Notes under the pieces: model-generated | Told to the model about the DNA's origin: nothing | The model's input: only the letters and a program-made list of their open reading frames with translations | Database searches by the model: none | Translations under genes and position numbers: made by a program | Origin: Alistipes sp. ZOR0009 | GTDB taxonomy: Bacteria > Bacteroidota > Bacteroidia > Bacteroidales > ZOR0009 | DNA length: 64,000 nucleotides | Assembly: GCF_000798815.1 (NCBI RefSeq) | Contig: NZ_JTLD01000119.1 | Location: forward strand, 141,438 to 205,437 | Direction: 5' to 3' | Shown here: positions 53,800 to 62,058 of the stretch, piece after piece | Position numbering within the stretch: position 1 is the stretch's first letter | How the letters are laid out: each line of letters starts with the position of its first letter

Positions 53800-56220
53800 A
53801 TGCATCCACTTTTGAAGAAATCGTTGCCACATATTGCGGCCATTCTATTTTTCTTGGGATTATCTTATGCGTATTTTGCACCTCAGCTGCAGGGTAAGCA
53901 CCTGCAGCAGAGCGATACGGAGCAATTTTTAGGAATGTCGAAAGAGATAGTCGACTATAGAGCGGCAACTGGTGAGGAGGCGCTTTGGACTGACAGCATG
54001 TTTGGCGGAATGCCCGCTTACTTGATATCAACTGTTTATAAAACAAACTATATTCGATACGTTGATGACTTTTTTCAGTTGGGGCACTCTCGTCCAGCGA
54101 GTTTCCTTTTTATTATGCTCGTCGGAAGTTACATCCTGATGCTCGCTTTTGGAATGAATCCTTGGTTGGGTATTATTGGCTCATTGGCTCTTTCATTATC
54201 GTCGTACTACTTTATTATTATTGCAGTAGGGCATAACTCGAAGATGATTGCAATTGCATACTTAGTCGCTCTTATTGGAAGTATTGTTCTTGCTTATCGA
54301 CGAAAAATGTGGCTAGGAGTGTCTTTAGCAGCGTTGTTTTTAGGGTTGGAATTATATTCGGGGCACCCACAAATTACCTATTATGGTGGATTTTTGGTGT
54401 TCTTTTTCTTGGTGGCAGAGTTTATTCGTTCGTATAAAGAAAAGATTGTAAGTCAATTTGTAAAGGTTTCTGCGGCGTTAACCATTTCGTTAATTCTAGG
54501 GATTGGTGCAAACTTTTCTCATTTGTATTTAGTTTGGGATTACGGTAAAGATTCCATACGTGGAAAAAGCGAGCTTACTCACAATCAGGAAAATAAAACG
54601 ACAGGTTTAGATAAAGATTATGCCTTGGCTTGGAGTTATGGAATTGCAGAATCTTTCAATATGTTCATTCCTAACTTGATGGGAGGTTCTTCTGTGGTTG
54701 GACTTAAAACAGATGGCGAAACTGCCAAAGTTTTATCGCAGGTAGGTTACCCTGCTGATGCAGCAACCCAGATACCTTCATATTGGGGGCCGCAGCCAAT
54801 GACGATGGGGCCTGTATATATTGGAGCTGTTGTTATTTTCTTCTTCATACTGGGGCTGTTTTATATAAAGGGAACATCAAAGTGGTGGCTTGTAGGAGCG
54901 ACCATTCTTTCTATTCTTTTAGCGTGGGGAAGTAACTTGCTGTTCTTTTCTGAGTTCTTCTTGTCCTATTTCCCAATGTATAGTAAGTTTCGTACTGTTT
55001 CAATGGTTCTTGTTATTGCAGAAATTGCGGTTCCGATACTTGCAATGCTTGCCCTTAAGAAAATGCTTGAGCCCAATTTTAATAAAGAAGAGGGAATTCA
55101 TGGATTGAAATGGGCTACTGGTATTGCTGGTGGAGTTGCGCTATTTTTTGCATTGTTTGGAGGATCGATGTTTAACTTCCTTTCTACTAATGACCAGCAG
55201 TTACCAAAAGAACTGCTAGGCGCAATTGCGACCGACAGAGCAGCTCTTTTGTCTGCTGATGCTTGGCGTACTTTTGCGTTTGTTGTAGTAGCGGCAGCGG
55301 CATCTTGGCTTTTGATCACAAAGAAGATAAAGTCACCTCTGTTTTTGGGTGCAATAGGGTTGCTCATTCTTGTAGATATGATTCCTGTAAATCACAGGTA
55401 TTTGAATGAGAAAAATTGGGTTCCGGCTATGCAAGCTGCAGTTCCTTTTACACCTAGTCAAGCCGATCAGGCCATAATGAAGGATACTACTCACTATCGC
55501 GTACTCAATCTTTCTGTTAATCCGTTTAATGATGCTTCTACGTCATACTTCCATAAATCGGTAGGAGGGTATCATGCTGCCAAGATGCGACGTTATCAAG
55601 AGTTGATAGATTTTCATCTATCTCAAAATAACATGGCGGCATTTAATATGCTTAATACCAAGTATATTATTGTTCCAGATCAAAAAAGTCAAACTCTTCA
55701 AGTTCAGGTGAATAGTGGTGCCCTTGGTAATGCTTGGTTTGTGAATGAAATTAAGATGGTTCCGAATGCGGATGCTGAAATTGAGGCCTTGAAGGGGTTT
55801 GATCCTAAGCACTTGGCTATTGTTGATAAGCGTTTTGAGAAGGAACTCGGATCATTTAAATCAAGTGCAGATACAGCTGGGAGTATTGTTTTGACCAAAT
55901 ATAAGCCGAACTATCTAAGCTATCATTCGAACAATAAAACAGAGCAATTGGCCGTTTTCTCCGAAATATACTATGAAAAAGGTTGGGATGCGTATATTGA
56001 TGGAAAGTTAGCCCCTTATTTAAGAGCTAATTACGTTCTTCGTGCAATGGTTATTCCTGCTGGTGAGCATACTGTTGAGTTTAAATTTCAGCCAGTAATG
56101 TTTAAGGTTGGTAAAATCGTCGACTTGGCTTGTTCTTTGACATTAATTTTATTGGCAATAGGCATTATTGGGGTTGAGTTATATCGTTTAGGTTGTCCAA
56201 AAAAGAACCAACTTAGTTAG
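53800..56220 (+). CDS. YfhO family membrane protein
   Basis: This 806-aa polytopic membrane protein has about twelve to thirteen membrane segments up to residue 530. A soluble beta-rich part follows (about 540-770; NWVPAMQAAVPFTPSQADQ, IYYEKGWDAYIDGKLAPY), then a final membrane helix. This layout and the terminal GWDAYIDG motif are those of YfhO proteins, thought to move glycosyl groups to lipid-linked polymers outside the cell. The gene lies between wecB and ftsX. Confidence 0.85.
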   Translation: MHPLLKKSLPHIAAILFFLGLSYAYFAPQLQGKHLQQSDTEQFLGMSKEIVDYRAATGEEALWTDSMFGGMPAYLISTVYKTNYIRYVDDFFQLGHSRPASFLFIMLVGSYILMLAFGMNPWLGIIGSLALSLSSYYFIIIAVGHNSKMIAIAYLVALIGSIVLAYRRKMWLGVSLAALFLGLELYSGHPQITYYGGFLVFFFLVAEFIRSYKEKIVSQFVKVSAALTISLILGIGANFSHLYLVWDYGKDSIRGKSELTHNQENKTTGLDKDYALAWSYGIAESFNMFIPNLMGGSSVVGLKTDGETAKVLSQVGYPADAATQIPSYWGPQPMTMGPVYIGAVVIFFFILGLFYIKGTSKWWLVGATILSILLAWGSNLLFFSEFFLSYFPMYSKFRTVSMVLVIAEIAVPILAMLALKKMLEPNFNKEEGIHGLKWATGIAGGVALFFALFGGSMFNFLSTNDQQLPKELLGAIATDRAALLSADAWRTFAFVVVAAAASWLLITKKIKSPLFLGAIGLLILVDMIPVNHRYLNEKNWVPAMQAAVPFTPSQADQAIMKDTTHYRVLNLSVNPFNDASTSYFHKSVGGYHAAKMRRYQELIDFHLSQNNMAAFNMLNTKYIIVPDQKSQTLQVQVNSGALGNAWFVNEIKMVPNADAEIEALKGFDPKHLAIVDKRFEKELGSFKSSADTAGSIVLTKYKPNYLSYHSNNKTEQLAVFSEIYYEKGWDAYIDGKLAPYLRANYVLRAMVIPAGEHTVEFKFQPVMFKVGKIVDLACSLTLILLAIGIIGVELYRLGCPKKNQLS

Positions 56221-56225
56221 GGATT

Positions 56226-57104
56226 ATGGCAAAAAGCGAAAACAAATCGATTAGACGAGGCATTAGAAATTCATACTTATCTTCTATAGTAAGCGTTACT
56301 CTGGTGCTTTTCCTGTTGGGGGCAATGGGGCTGATTATGCTTAATGCTAAGCAGCTGTCTGATAATGTTAAAGAAAATGTTGGATTCAATGTGTTTCTTG
56401 CAGATTCATTGTCTAATGCCGAAATAAACTTGTTTAATAAATCGTTGAATGGCAAGTCTTATGTGTACGAAACTACACTTACAACCAAGGCTGAGGCTGC
56501 TCAGCAATTCTCGCAAGAGTTAGGGGAAGATTTTGTGAAGTTTCTTGGTGTTAATCCGTTGCCTGCTTCTATTACAATAAAATTAAAGGCGGAATACCTT
56601 CACCCTTCTGCTCTAGCAAAGGTAAAAGCAGAAATAGAGAGAATGCCTCAAGTTCAGGAAATAGTATTTCAAGACAACCTAGTAGAAGCAATTAATGCGA
56701 ATGTAAAGAAGATTAGTCTTATAATTTTAATTTTTGCAGGATTGCTTTTGTTTGTTTCTATTGTATTGATTAATAATACGATTAGGCTTGCTATTTATGC
56801 CCGAAGATATATTATTAATACGATGAAGCTTGTAGGAGCAACAGCTGGATTTATTCAGAAACCATTTCTGCTTAGAAGCATTGCGCATGGCTTGTATGCA
56901 GGGTTGTTTGCGGTTGTGCTTTTGGTTGGATTAGTTTTTGTGGCTTTAGAAGAGCTTCGCGAGGTAATCTACCTTAATAACATAAACTGGATCATTATTT
57001 TATTTGGAGGAATAATAGTTCTTGGTGTTGTTATAAACTTTATATGTACTTTCTTTGCAGTAAATAAGTTTCTTCGATTAGGTTCTGAAGAAATTCATTA
57101 TTAA
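56226..57104 (+). CDS. ftsX: Cell division ABC transporter permease FtsX
   Basis: This 292-aa protein has one N-terminal membrane segment (about 20-41), an extracytoplasmic domain (about 45-160) and three C-terminal membrane segments (about 165-185, 215-240, 255-280). That four-helix layout is FtsX. With FtsE it links cell division to activation of peptidoglycan hydrolases; no ftsE lies in this window. DUF3098, uppP, truB and queA follow. Confidence 0.92.
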   Translation: MAKSENKSIRRGIRNSYLSSIVSVTLVLFLLGAMGLIMLNAKQLSDNVKENVGFNVFLADSLSNAEINLFNKSLNGKSYVYETTLTTKAEAAQQFSQELGEDFVKFLGVNPLPASITIKLKAEYLHPSALAKVKAEIERMPQVQEIVFQDNLVEAINANVKKISLIILIFAGLLLFVSIVLINNTIRLAIYARRYIINTMKLVGATAGFIQKPFLLRSIAHGLYAGLFAVVLLVGLVFVALEELREVIYLNNINWIIILFGGIIVLGVVINFICTFFAVNKFLRLGSEEIHY

Positions 57105-57114
57105 AAATTTGATT

Positions 57115-57360
57115 ATGGCTAACGAAACAAGTAATGAGCGTAAAAATTTTGCGCTAGGTAAGGAGAATCTAAAGTTGCTTCTTATTGGTTTTGTAATCAT
57201 CATACTTGGATTTGTATTAATGGCGGGTGGCGGATCAACCGATCCAAAGGTGTTTGATGAGAGCATTTTTAGCTTCCGCCGTATAACCTTAGCTCCGATT
57301 GTGGTTCTTATAGGTTTCGGGTTTGAAATCTATGCAATAATGAAAAAGCCTAAAGAGTAG
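57115..57360 (+). CDS. DUF3098 membrane protein
   Basis: This 81-aa protein has two membrane segments (about 17-36 and 58-74) around a short loop with GGGSTDPKVFDESIFSFRR, the DUF3098 signature. I chose the ATG at 57115 over a TTG two codons upstream. It always tends to lie between ftsX and uppP in Bacteroidetes; its function is unknown. A nested hairpin lies 35-75 bases downstream (57395-57435). Confidence 0.85.
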   Translation: MANETSNERKNFALGKENLKLLLIGFVIIILGFVLMAGGGSTDPKVFDESIFSFRRITLAPIVVLIGFGFEIYAIMKKPKE

Positions 57361-57394
57361 GCTGAACAGCCTTGGGCATATAGAAATTGCTTGT

Positions 57395-57435
57395 CATAGC
57401 CTCTGTTTTTGCATTCAATGCAGGCAGAGGCTATG
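57395..57435 (+). repeat. Nested hairpin between DUF3098 gene and uppP
   Basis: CATAGCCTCTG pairs with CAGAGGCTATG, with a second hairpin (GCATT/AATGC) inside. No T-run follows. It may be a transcript processing or partial termination point ahead of uppP. Confidence 0.5.
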
Positions 57436-57460
57436 GCAATTCGTCGTTTAAAAGAGAATA

Positions 57461-58306
57461 ATGGATACATTACAGGCAGTTATTATTTCGATTGTAGAGG
57501 GGATTACCGAATTTCTTCCGATATCGTCAACGGGGCATATGATAATTGCCCAAAAGTTACTAGGAGTTGAAAGCACTGAGTTTGTGAAAGCGTTTACCGT
57601 AAATATTCAGTTTGGTGCCATTCTTTCAGTGGTAGTATTGTACTGGAAGCGCTTTGTGTCAGGACGTTTTCAACGCGAGGTTTTGGAGCAAGCAGGAGTT
57701 GGTGGTGACGATTATTTCTCTAGGCTTTTTAAATTTTATTCAAAACTGTTTGTCGCATTTCTACCGGCTGCTTTTGTTGGGTTTATATTTAGCGATGATA
57801 TCGATCGCCTGTTAGAGAATGTAACTGTAGTTGCAGTATCTCTTATTTTAGGAGGTATACTGCTACTGTTTATAGATCGTATGTTTGGGAAAGCATCCGA
57901 AGATCAGGAGGTAACCTACAAAAAAGCTTTTAAAATTGGGGTTTTCCAATGTATTGCAATGGTTCCTGGAGTCTCTCGTTCTGCAGCAACAATTATTGGA
58001 GGGATGGCCTCTAAGCTAACACGTCAGAATGCTGCCGAATTTTCTTTTTTCTTAGCGGTTCCTACCATGTTTGCTGCATCGGCATACAAGTTGTTGAAAG
58101 ATTATCAGATACTTCTGGAATGGAATAACCTAGTTATTCTTCTGGTCGGAAACGTTGTTTCTTTTTTAGTCGCAATGGTTGCGATAAAGTACCTAATGAA
58201 GTACCTCACCCATCATGGATTTAAAATGTTTGGATGGTATAGAATTATTGTTGGTGCTGTTATTTTAATACTACTGGCATTAGGTGTCGATCTACAGGTA
58301 ATGTAG
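57461..58306 (+). CDS. uppP: Undecaprenyl-diphosphatase UppP (BacA)
   Basis: This 281-aa integral membrane enzyme dephosphorylates undecaprenyl diphosphate to recycle the lipid carrier of cell-wall synthesis. Both active-site regions are present: [19 protein letters not shown] at residues 14-32 and [17 protein letters not shown] near 169-185. About eight membrane segments are visible. The length is normal. truB follows after eight bases. Extra copies of this enzyme can give bacitracin tolerance in other bacteria. Confidence 0.95.
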   Translation: MDTLQAVIISIVEGITEFLPISSTGHMIIAQKLLGVESTEFVKAFTVNIQFGAILSVVVLYWKRFVSGRFQREVLEQAGVGGDDYFSRLFKFYSKLFVAFLPAAFVGFIFSDDIDRLLENVTVVAVSLILGGILLLFIDRMFGKASEDQEVTYKKAFKIGVFQCIAMVPGVSRSAATIIGGMASKLTRQNAAEFSFFLAVPTMFAASAYKLLKDYQILLEWNNLVILLVGNVVSFLVAMVAIKYLMKYLTHHGFKMFGWYRIIVGAVILILLALGVDLQVM

Positions 58307-58314
58307 GGCCTTTC

Positions 58315-59058
58315 ATGTTAAATAGAAATTTGATGATTGTTAATCAGATAGATGTAAATACAAAATTTGAGGATGGCGTTGTTTTGGTAATCGACAAGCC
58401 CTATAAGTGGACTTCTTTCGATGTTATACGCAAAATCCAAGCCATGCTGAAGCATAACCTGGGTTATAAGAAAATTAAGATTGGTCATGCAGGAACGCTT
58501 GATCCTTTGGCAACAGGCTTACTGGTGGTTTGTATTGGAAAAGCAACCAAGCAGATAGAGAAATTGCAGGCTCAAGAAAAAGAGTATATCGCAAATGTTA
58601 GATTTGGTGCTACAACCCCTTGTTTTGATCTAGAAAAGCCTGTTGATGTAGAATATCCCTATGAGCATATAACAAGAGAGTCTGTCGAGGCTATTTTGCC
58701 CCAATTTTTAGGAGTGCAGGATCAGATCCCTCCACTGTTTTCCGCTAAGCTGGTTGATGGAGTAAGAGCTTACGAACTTGCTCGGGGGGGCGTAGACATG
58801 GAGTTGAAGCCTAATAAAGTAGAAATAAGAGAGATTTCTATTTTAAACTACGCAGGCAGGGATGTAGATTTTCTGGTTAAATGTAGCAAAGGAACCTACA
58901 TTAGGGCACTTGCTCGAGATTTGGGCTTGGCGCTGGATAGTGGAGCGCATCTTACAGGGTTAAGGCGCACTGCGAATGGGGTGTTTCGGGTAGAAGATGC
59001 CCTTAGCATGGAAAAAGTTGAAAATATTTTCAACGAATTGAAACAACTACGAAAATAA
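58315..59058 (+). CDS. truB: tRNA pseudouridine(55) synthase
   Basis: This 247-aa cytoplasmic enzyme makes pseudouridine 55 in the T loop of tRNAs. The catalytic motif GHAGTLDPLATGLLVV (Asp of GTLDP) is at residues 60-75, followed by IGKATKQIEKL. The second motif, CSKGTYIRALARDLG, is near 196-210. The start may be the ATG at 58315 or at 58333. It sits eight bases after uppP in the conserved cluster. Confidence 0.95.
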   Translation: MLNRNLMIVNQIDVNTKFEDGVVLVIDKPYKWTSFDVIRKIQAMLKHNLGYKKIKIGHAGTLDPLATGLLVVCIGKATKQIEKLQAQEKEYIANVRFGATTPCFDLEKPVDVEYPYEHITRESVEAILPQFLGVQDQIPPLFSAKLVDGVRAYELARGGVDMELKPNKVEIREISILNYAGRDVDFLVKCSKGTYIRALARDLGLALDSGAHLTGLRRTANGVFRVEDALSMEKVENIFNELKQLRK

Positions 59059-59100
59059 CCCGTATAAAGGACACCGACTGTATCATATAACGTATCACAA

Positions 59101-60150
59101 ATGAAGCTTTCTCAGTACAAATTTGATTTACCGGCTGAATTGATAGCCAAATTTCCAACCCCAAATCGCGACGAATCGAGGTTGATGGTGCTAAATAGAA
59201 AAGAAAAAACTATTGAGCATAAGGTTTTTAAGGATATTATCAACTATTTTGATGATGGTGATGTGATGGTATTCAATAACACCAAGGTTTTTCCTGCTCG
59301 TTTATACGGCAATAAAGAAAAAACGGGTGCTCAAATTGAGGTGTTTTTGCTTCGCGAGTTAAATCGAGAGCAGCGTCTTTGGGATGTTTTAGTTGATCCA
59401 GCACGTAAAATTCGTATTGGAAACAAGCTTTATTTTGGAGATGATGACTTGTTGGTTGCCGAGGTGATTGATAATACAACGTCCAGAGGTCGAACTCTTC
59501 GTTTCCTTTTTGATGGAAACTATGAGGAGTTTAAGGACGCCCTTTATAAGATGGGTGAAACTCCGCTACCAAAGTGGGTTCGTAAAGAGGTGGTTCCAGA
59601 AGATGCAGAACGCTACCAAACGATCTTTGCAAAGCACGAAGGAGCTGTTGCTGCTCCAACTGCAGGGTTGCATTTCAGCCGCGAGCTGTTGAAGAGAATG
59701 GAGATTAAAGGTTTAGATTTTGCTGAAATTACCCTCCATGTGGGATTGGGGAATTTTAGAACTGTTGATGTAGAGGATCTGACTAAGCATAAGATGGATT
59801 CAGAGCAGATTATAATACCAGAGGATGCTGCTCAAATTGTAAATGCTGCAAAGGATAATAAAAAGAATGTTTGTGCTGTAGGAACTACAGTGTTACGAAC
59901 ATTGGAGAGTTCTGTGGCTACAACAGGGCATTTGAAGCCCTACAGCGGGTGGACTAATAAGTTTATTTTCCCTCCTTATGATTTCTCGGTGCCAACAAGC
60001 ATGATTACGAACTTTCATCTTCCCTTGTCTACATTGTTGATGATGGTTTCTGCTTTTGCTGGATATGATTTTCTTTTTGATGCCTATGAGGAAGCATTGA
60101 AGGAAAAATATCGTTTTGGAACTTACGGCGATGCAATGCTTATATTGTAA
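59101..60150 (+). CDS. queA: S-adenosylmethionine:tRNA ribosyltransferase-isomerase
   Basis: This 349-aa enzyme makes epoxyqueuosine in tRNAs with GUN anticodons by transferring ribose from S-adenosylmethionine. The N-terminus [19 protein letters not shown] and the motifs [14 protein letters not shown] near residue 184 and [21 protein letters not shown] near 301 are diagnostic. The length is normal. It is the last gene of the cluster and is followed by a strong hairpin. The adjacent tRNA-Asn (GUU anticodon) is a natural substrate class for QueA. Confidence 0.95.
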   Translation: MKLSQYKFDLPAELIAKFPTPNRDESRLMVLNRKEKTIEHKVFKDIINYFDDGDVMVFNNTKVFPARLYGNKEKTGAQIEVFLLRELNREQRLWDVLVDPARKIRIGNKLYFGDDDLLVAEVIDNTTSRGRTLRFLFDGNYEEFKDALYKMGETPLPKWVRKEVVPEDAERYQTIFAKHEGAVAAPTAGLHFSRELLKRMEIKGLDFAEITLHVGLGNFRTVDVEDLTKHKMDSEQIIIPEDAAQIVNAAKDNKKNVCAVGTTVLRTLESSVATTGHLKPYSGWTNKFIFPPYDFSVPTSMITNFHLPLSTLLMMVSAFAGYDFLFDAYEEALKEKYRFGTYGDAMLIL

Positions 60151-60163
60151 ACACAGTTAGAAC

Positions 60164-60206
60164 TATACAAACGAAGGGCTGCAATTTGCAGCCCTTCGTT
60201 TGTATA
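60164..60206 (+). terminator. Terminator after queA
   Basis: A perfect 20-bp inverted repeat (TATACAAACGAAGGGCTGCA and its complement) has a three-base loop, ATT. It ends the ftsX-queA unit. Confidence 0.8.
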
Positions 60207-60244
60207 AAAAATCTGGTGTTTGAAGAAAAAGTTGCTCTAGGGGC

Positions 60245-60275
60245 TTGCAGGATTAAAATAGAGGGGTTATATTTG
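60245..60275 (+). promoter_or_regulatory. Promoter of the first tRNA-Asn
   Basis: TTG (60245-60247) and TATATTTG (60268-60275) are separated by 20 bases, matching the Bacteroidetes -33/-7 consensus. They lie 36 bases before the tRNA. Confidence 0.8.
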
Positions 60276-60310
60276 CACCGCGTTTGAGGGAAACCTTAGG
60301 CGAAAAACCT

Positions 60311-60384
60311 TCCTCAATAGCTCAGTCGGTTAGAGCACCTGACTGTTAATCAGGGGGTCCTAGGTTCAAGTCCTAGTTGAGGAG
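60311..60384 (+). tRNA. tRNA-Asn (GUU), first copy
   Basis: This is a 74-nt cloverleaf. The acceptor TCCTCAA pairs with TTGAGGA, the discriminator is G, the anticodon stem CCTGA/TCAGG encloses CTGTTAA with anticodon GTT, and the T loop GTTCAAG is normal. CCA is not encoded. It is identical to the second copy at 61746-61819, which faces the opposite way. Confidence 0.97.
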
Positions 60385-60388
60385 CAAA

Positions 60389-60415
60389 AGCCCGAACGAA
60401 AGTTCGGGCTTTTTT
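60389..60415 (+). terminator. Terminator of the first tRNA-Asn
   Basis: AGCCCGAAC-GAAA-GTTCGGGCT is a nine-pair stem with a GAAA tetraloop, followed by T residues. It lies five bases past the tRNA. Confidence 0.92.
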
Positions 60416-60487
60416 GTTTTCCTTCTTTAGAAGAATGAATTCGTGCGATTTTTTCTTACTATTGCTTGAAATAATAAATTTTGAGTC

Positions 60488-61714
60488 GTGAGAAAAATAT
60501 TGTTACTACTATTCGGCTTTTTGTCTATAGCCAAACTTGCAGATGCCTGTACCACATTTATAGTGTCTGGAAAGTATACTTCCGATGGACGCCCTCTCTT
60601 GTTTAAGCAGCGTGATACCGATAACTTGGAGAATGCGTTGGCTTACTTCAGGGACGGAAAGTACAGTTATTGCGGGATTGTTAACTCGAATAAGGATGCA
60701 TCTCGGATGGTTTGGGGCGGTTATAATACAGTTGGGTTTGCTATAATAAATTCTGCTGCCTATAATAACAATGTTGGTGACTTCTCGAAAGAGAAGGATC
60801 AGGAGGGCGTTGTTATGAAAAAGGCATTGATGCAATGTCGGACTGTAGATGATTTTGAACTTTTGCTGAAAACGTTGCCAAAACCCTTGGGTGTCGACGC
60901 CAATTTTGGGGTGATCGATGCCGCTGGGAATGGGGCTTATTTTGAGACCGGCAACTATACCTATAGGAAGGTTGATGTGAATGACCCTATGGTAGCTCCT
61001 CATGGCTTTTTAATCCGAACAAATTATTCTTACGGAGGACCTCTAGAGGAAGGGTATGGCTTTATTCGGTATAATACGGCAAATGACGCCTTGATGGGAA
61101 TGTCTGCTGAAGGCGATTTTAGCGTAGAGAGAGTATTAAAGGATGTTTCTAGGAGTTTATCCCATTCGCTTACAAAAACGAATCTGTGGAATGCCGTTCC
61201 AAAGAGCGCGAATGGCGCTGATTTTCGCTTTTTTATTGACTATATAGCACGTTATTCAACTTCCTCTGCTATGTTGGTGGTTGGGCTAAAGAACGGCGAA
61301 AATCCAGATCGTATGATGATGTGGACTGTTCTTGGTTTTCCTTTTACAACAGTCGCTATTCCGACGTGGAATGCAGGGGGAGACTCTTACCCGAATTTCA
61401 TGAAGCCTCAACTGGATAGTGTTGCTCCTATTTGTAGCGTAGGCTTGCAGATGAAGTCTAAGTGCTATCCTTATAAAAGGAGAGAGGGTGGCAGCTATGT
61501 AAACCTTGCTGCGATTATAAATCAAGATAATTCGGGCTTTTTGCAACGAATTTTGCCGATTGAAAGCGAGGTTGTTCGGCGTGCTGGTTTGGTTAGTGCT
61601 TCTTCTGATGCGGAATTTAAGCGTCAAGTTGTAATTTTTAACCAGTGGGTGGAGGGTTTTGTTGCAGATAAATATACGGAGCAGTTTCACCTAGATTTAA
61701 AAAGTAGGCCATAA
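60488..61714 (+). CDS. Ntn-hydrolase family protein, choloylglycine hydrolase/C45-like
   Basis: This 408-aa protein has a signal peptide that ends ADA before Cys21. The mature chain would start CTTFIVSGKYTSDGRPLLF, the N-terminal Cys nucleophile layout of the choloylglycine hydrolase/penicillin V acylase and acyltransferase C45 superfamily. Other landmarks are KQRDTDN near 38-44, WGGYNTVGFAIINSAAYNN near 76-94 and NFGVIDAAGNGAYFETG near 138-154. It would cleave an amide bond outside the cytoplasm; the substrate is unknown. The start is a GTG at 60488. Its stop codon overlaps the first base of the right inverted-repeat arm, so the gene exactly fills the space between two inward-facing tRNA-Asn units. 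Confidence 0.75.
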   Translation: MRKILLLLFGFLSIAKLADACTTFIVSGKYTSDGRPLLFKQRDTDNLENALAYFRDGKYSYCGIVNSNKDASRMVWGGYNTVGFAIINSAAYNNNVGDFSKEKDQEGVVMKKALMQCRTVDDFELLLKTLPKPLGVDANFGVIDAAGNGAYFETGNYTYRKVDVNDPMVAPHGFLIRTNYSYGGPLEEGYGFIRYNTANDALMGMSAEGDFSVERVLKDVSRSLSHSLTKTNLWNAVPKSANGADFRFFIDYIARYSTSSAMLVVGLKNGENPDRMMMWTVLGFPFTTVAIPTWNAGGDSYPNFMKPQLDSVAPICSVGLQMKSKCYPYKRREGGSYVNLAAIINQDNSGFLQRILPIESEVVRRAGLVSASSDAEFKRQVVIFNQWVEGFVADKYTEQFHLDLKSRP

Positions 61715-61719
61715 AAAAA

Positions 61720-61740
61720 GCCCGAACGAAAGTTCGGGCT
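61720..61740. terminator. Shared terminator of second tRNA-Asn and Ntn-hydrolase gene
   Basis: It has the same GAAA-loop hairpin as the first copy. It is flanked by A-run and T-run on both sides, so it ends the tRNA on the minus strand and the hydrolase transcript on the plus strand. Confidence 0.9.
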
Positions 61741-61745
61741 TTTTG

Positions 61746-61819
61746 CTCCTCAACTAGGACTTGAACCTAGGACCCCCTGATTAACAGTCAGGTGCTCTAA
61801 CCGACTGAGCTATTGAGGA
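61746..61819 (-). tRNA. tRNA-Asn (GUU), second copy
   Basis: It has the same 74-nt sequence as the copy at 60311-60384, on the opposite strand, with anticodon GTT and discriminator G. It is transcribed toward the first copy and ends 31 bases past the hydrolase stop. Confidence 0.97.
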
Positions 61820-61854
61820 AGGTTTTTTGCCTGAGGTTTCCCTCAAATGCGGTG

Positions 61855-61885
61855 CAAATATAACCCCTCTATTTTAATCCTGCAA
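61855..61885 (-). promoter_or_regulatory. Promoter of the second tRNA-Asn
   Basis: On the minus strand TTG (61883-61885) and TATATTTG (61855-61862) are 20 bases apart, as in the first copy. Confidence 0.8.
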
Positions 61886-62014
61886 GCCTTTTTTTAATAA
61901 AACGTCATTGTACAAATTATAAAAACTTATAATCTGAATAGATGGGGCTGTCGGTCAGGTTGTTATTTCTGTGGTAAAATAAGGTGATGTTCGTTATTAT
62001 TTGGGTAAAGTAGA

Positions 62015-62022
62015 TATCTTTG
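62015..62022 (+). promoter_or_regulatory. -7 promoter box before the PfkB kinase gene
   Basis: TATCTTTG matches TAnnTTTG, 36 bases before the kinase ATG. No convincing -33 TTG at the standard distance. Confidence 0.45.
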
Positions 62023-62058
62023 CGGCTGATATCAATAAAAGACAAAGACAATAAATAG

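Larger units (their letters stand above)
60242..60415 (+). repeat. Left arm of inverted repeat (promoter, tRNA-Asn, terminator)
   Basis: This 174-base segment is repeated in reverse orientation at 61714-61888 with about three base changes and one inserted A. It begins exactly at the TTG -33 box and ends with the terminator T-run. Confidence 0.95.
61714..61888 (-). repeat. Right arm of inverted repeat (promoter, tRNA-Asn, terminator)
   Basis: This is the reverse-complement copy of 60242-60415. It differs by G to A, T to C and G to A changes upstream of the tRNA and by one extra A before the terminator stem; the tRNA itself is unchanged. Beyond it, 61889-62014 is AT-rich and shows no gene. Confidence 0.95.

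Noticed and set aside
60509-61003. 164-codon frame antisense to the Ntn-hydrolase gene
   Set aside because: It is a shadow of a gene with a signal peptide and catalytic Cys motif on the plus strand.
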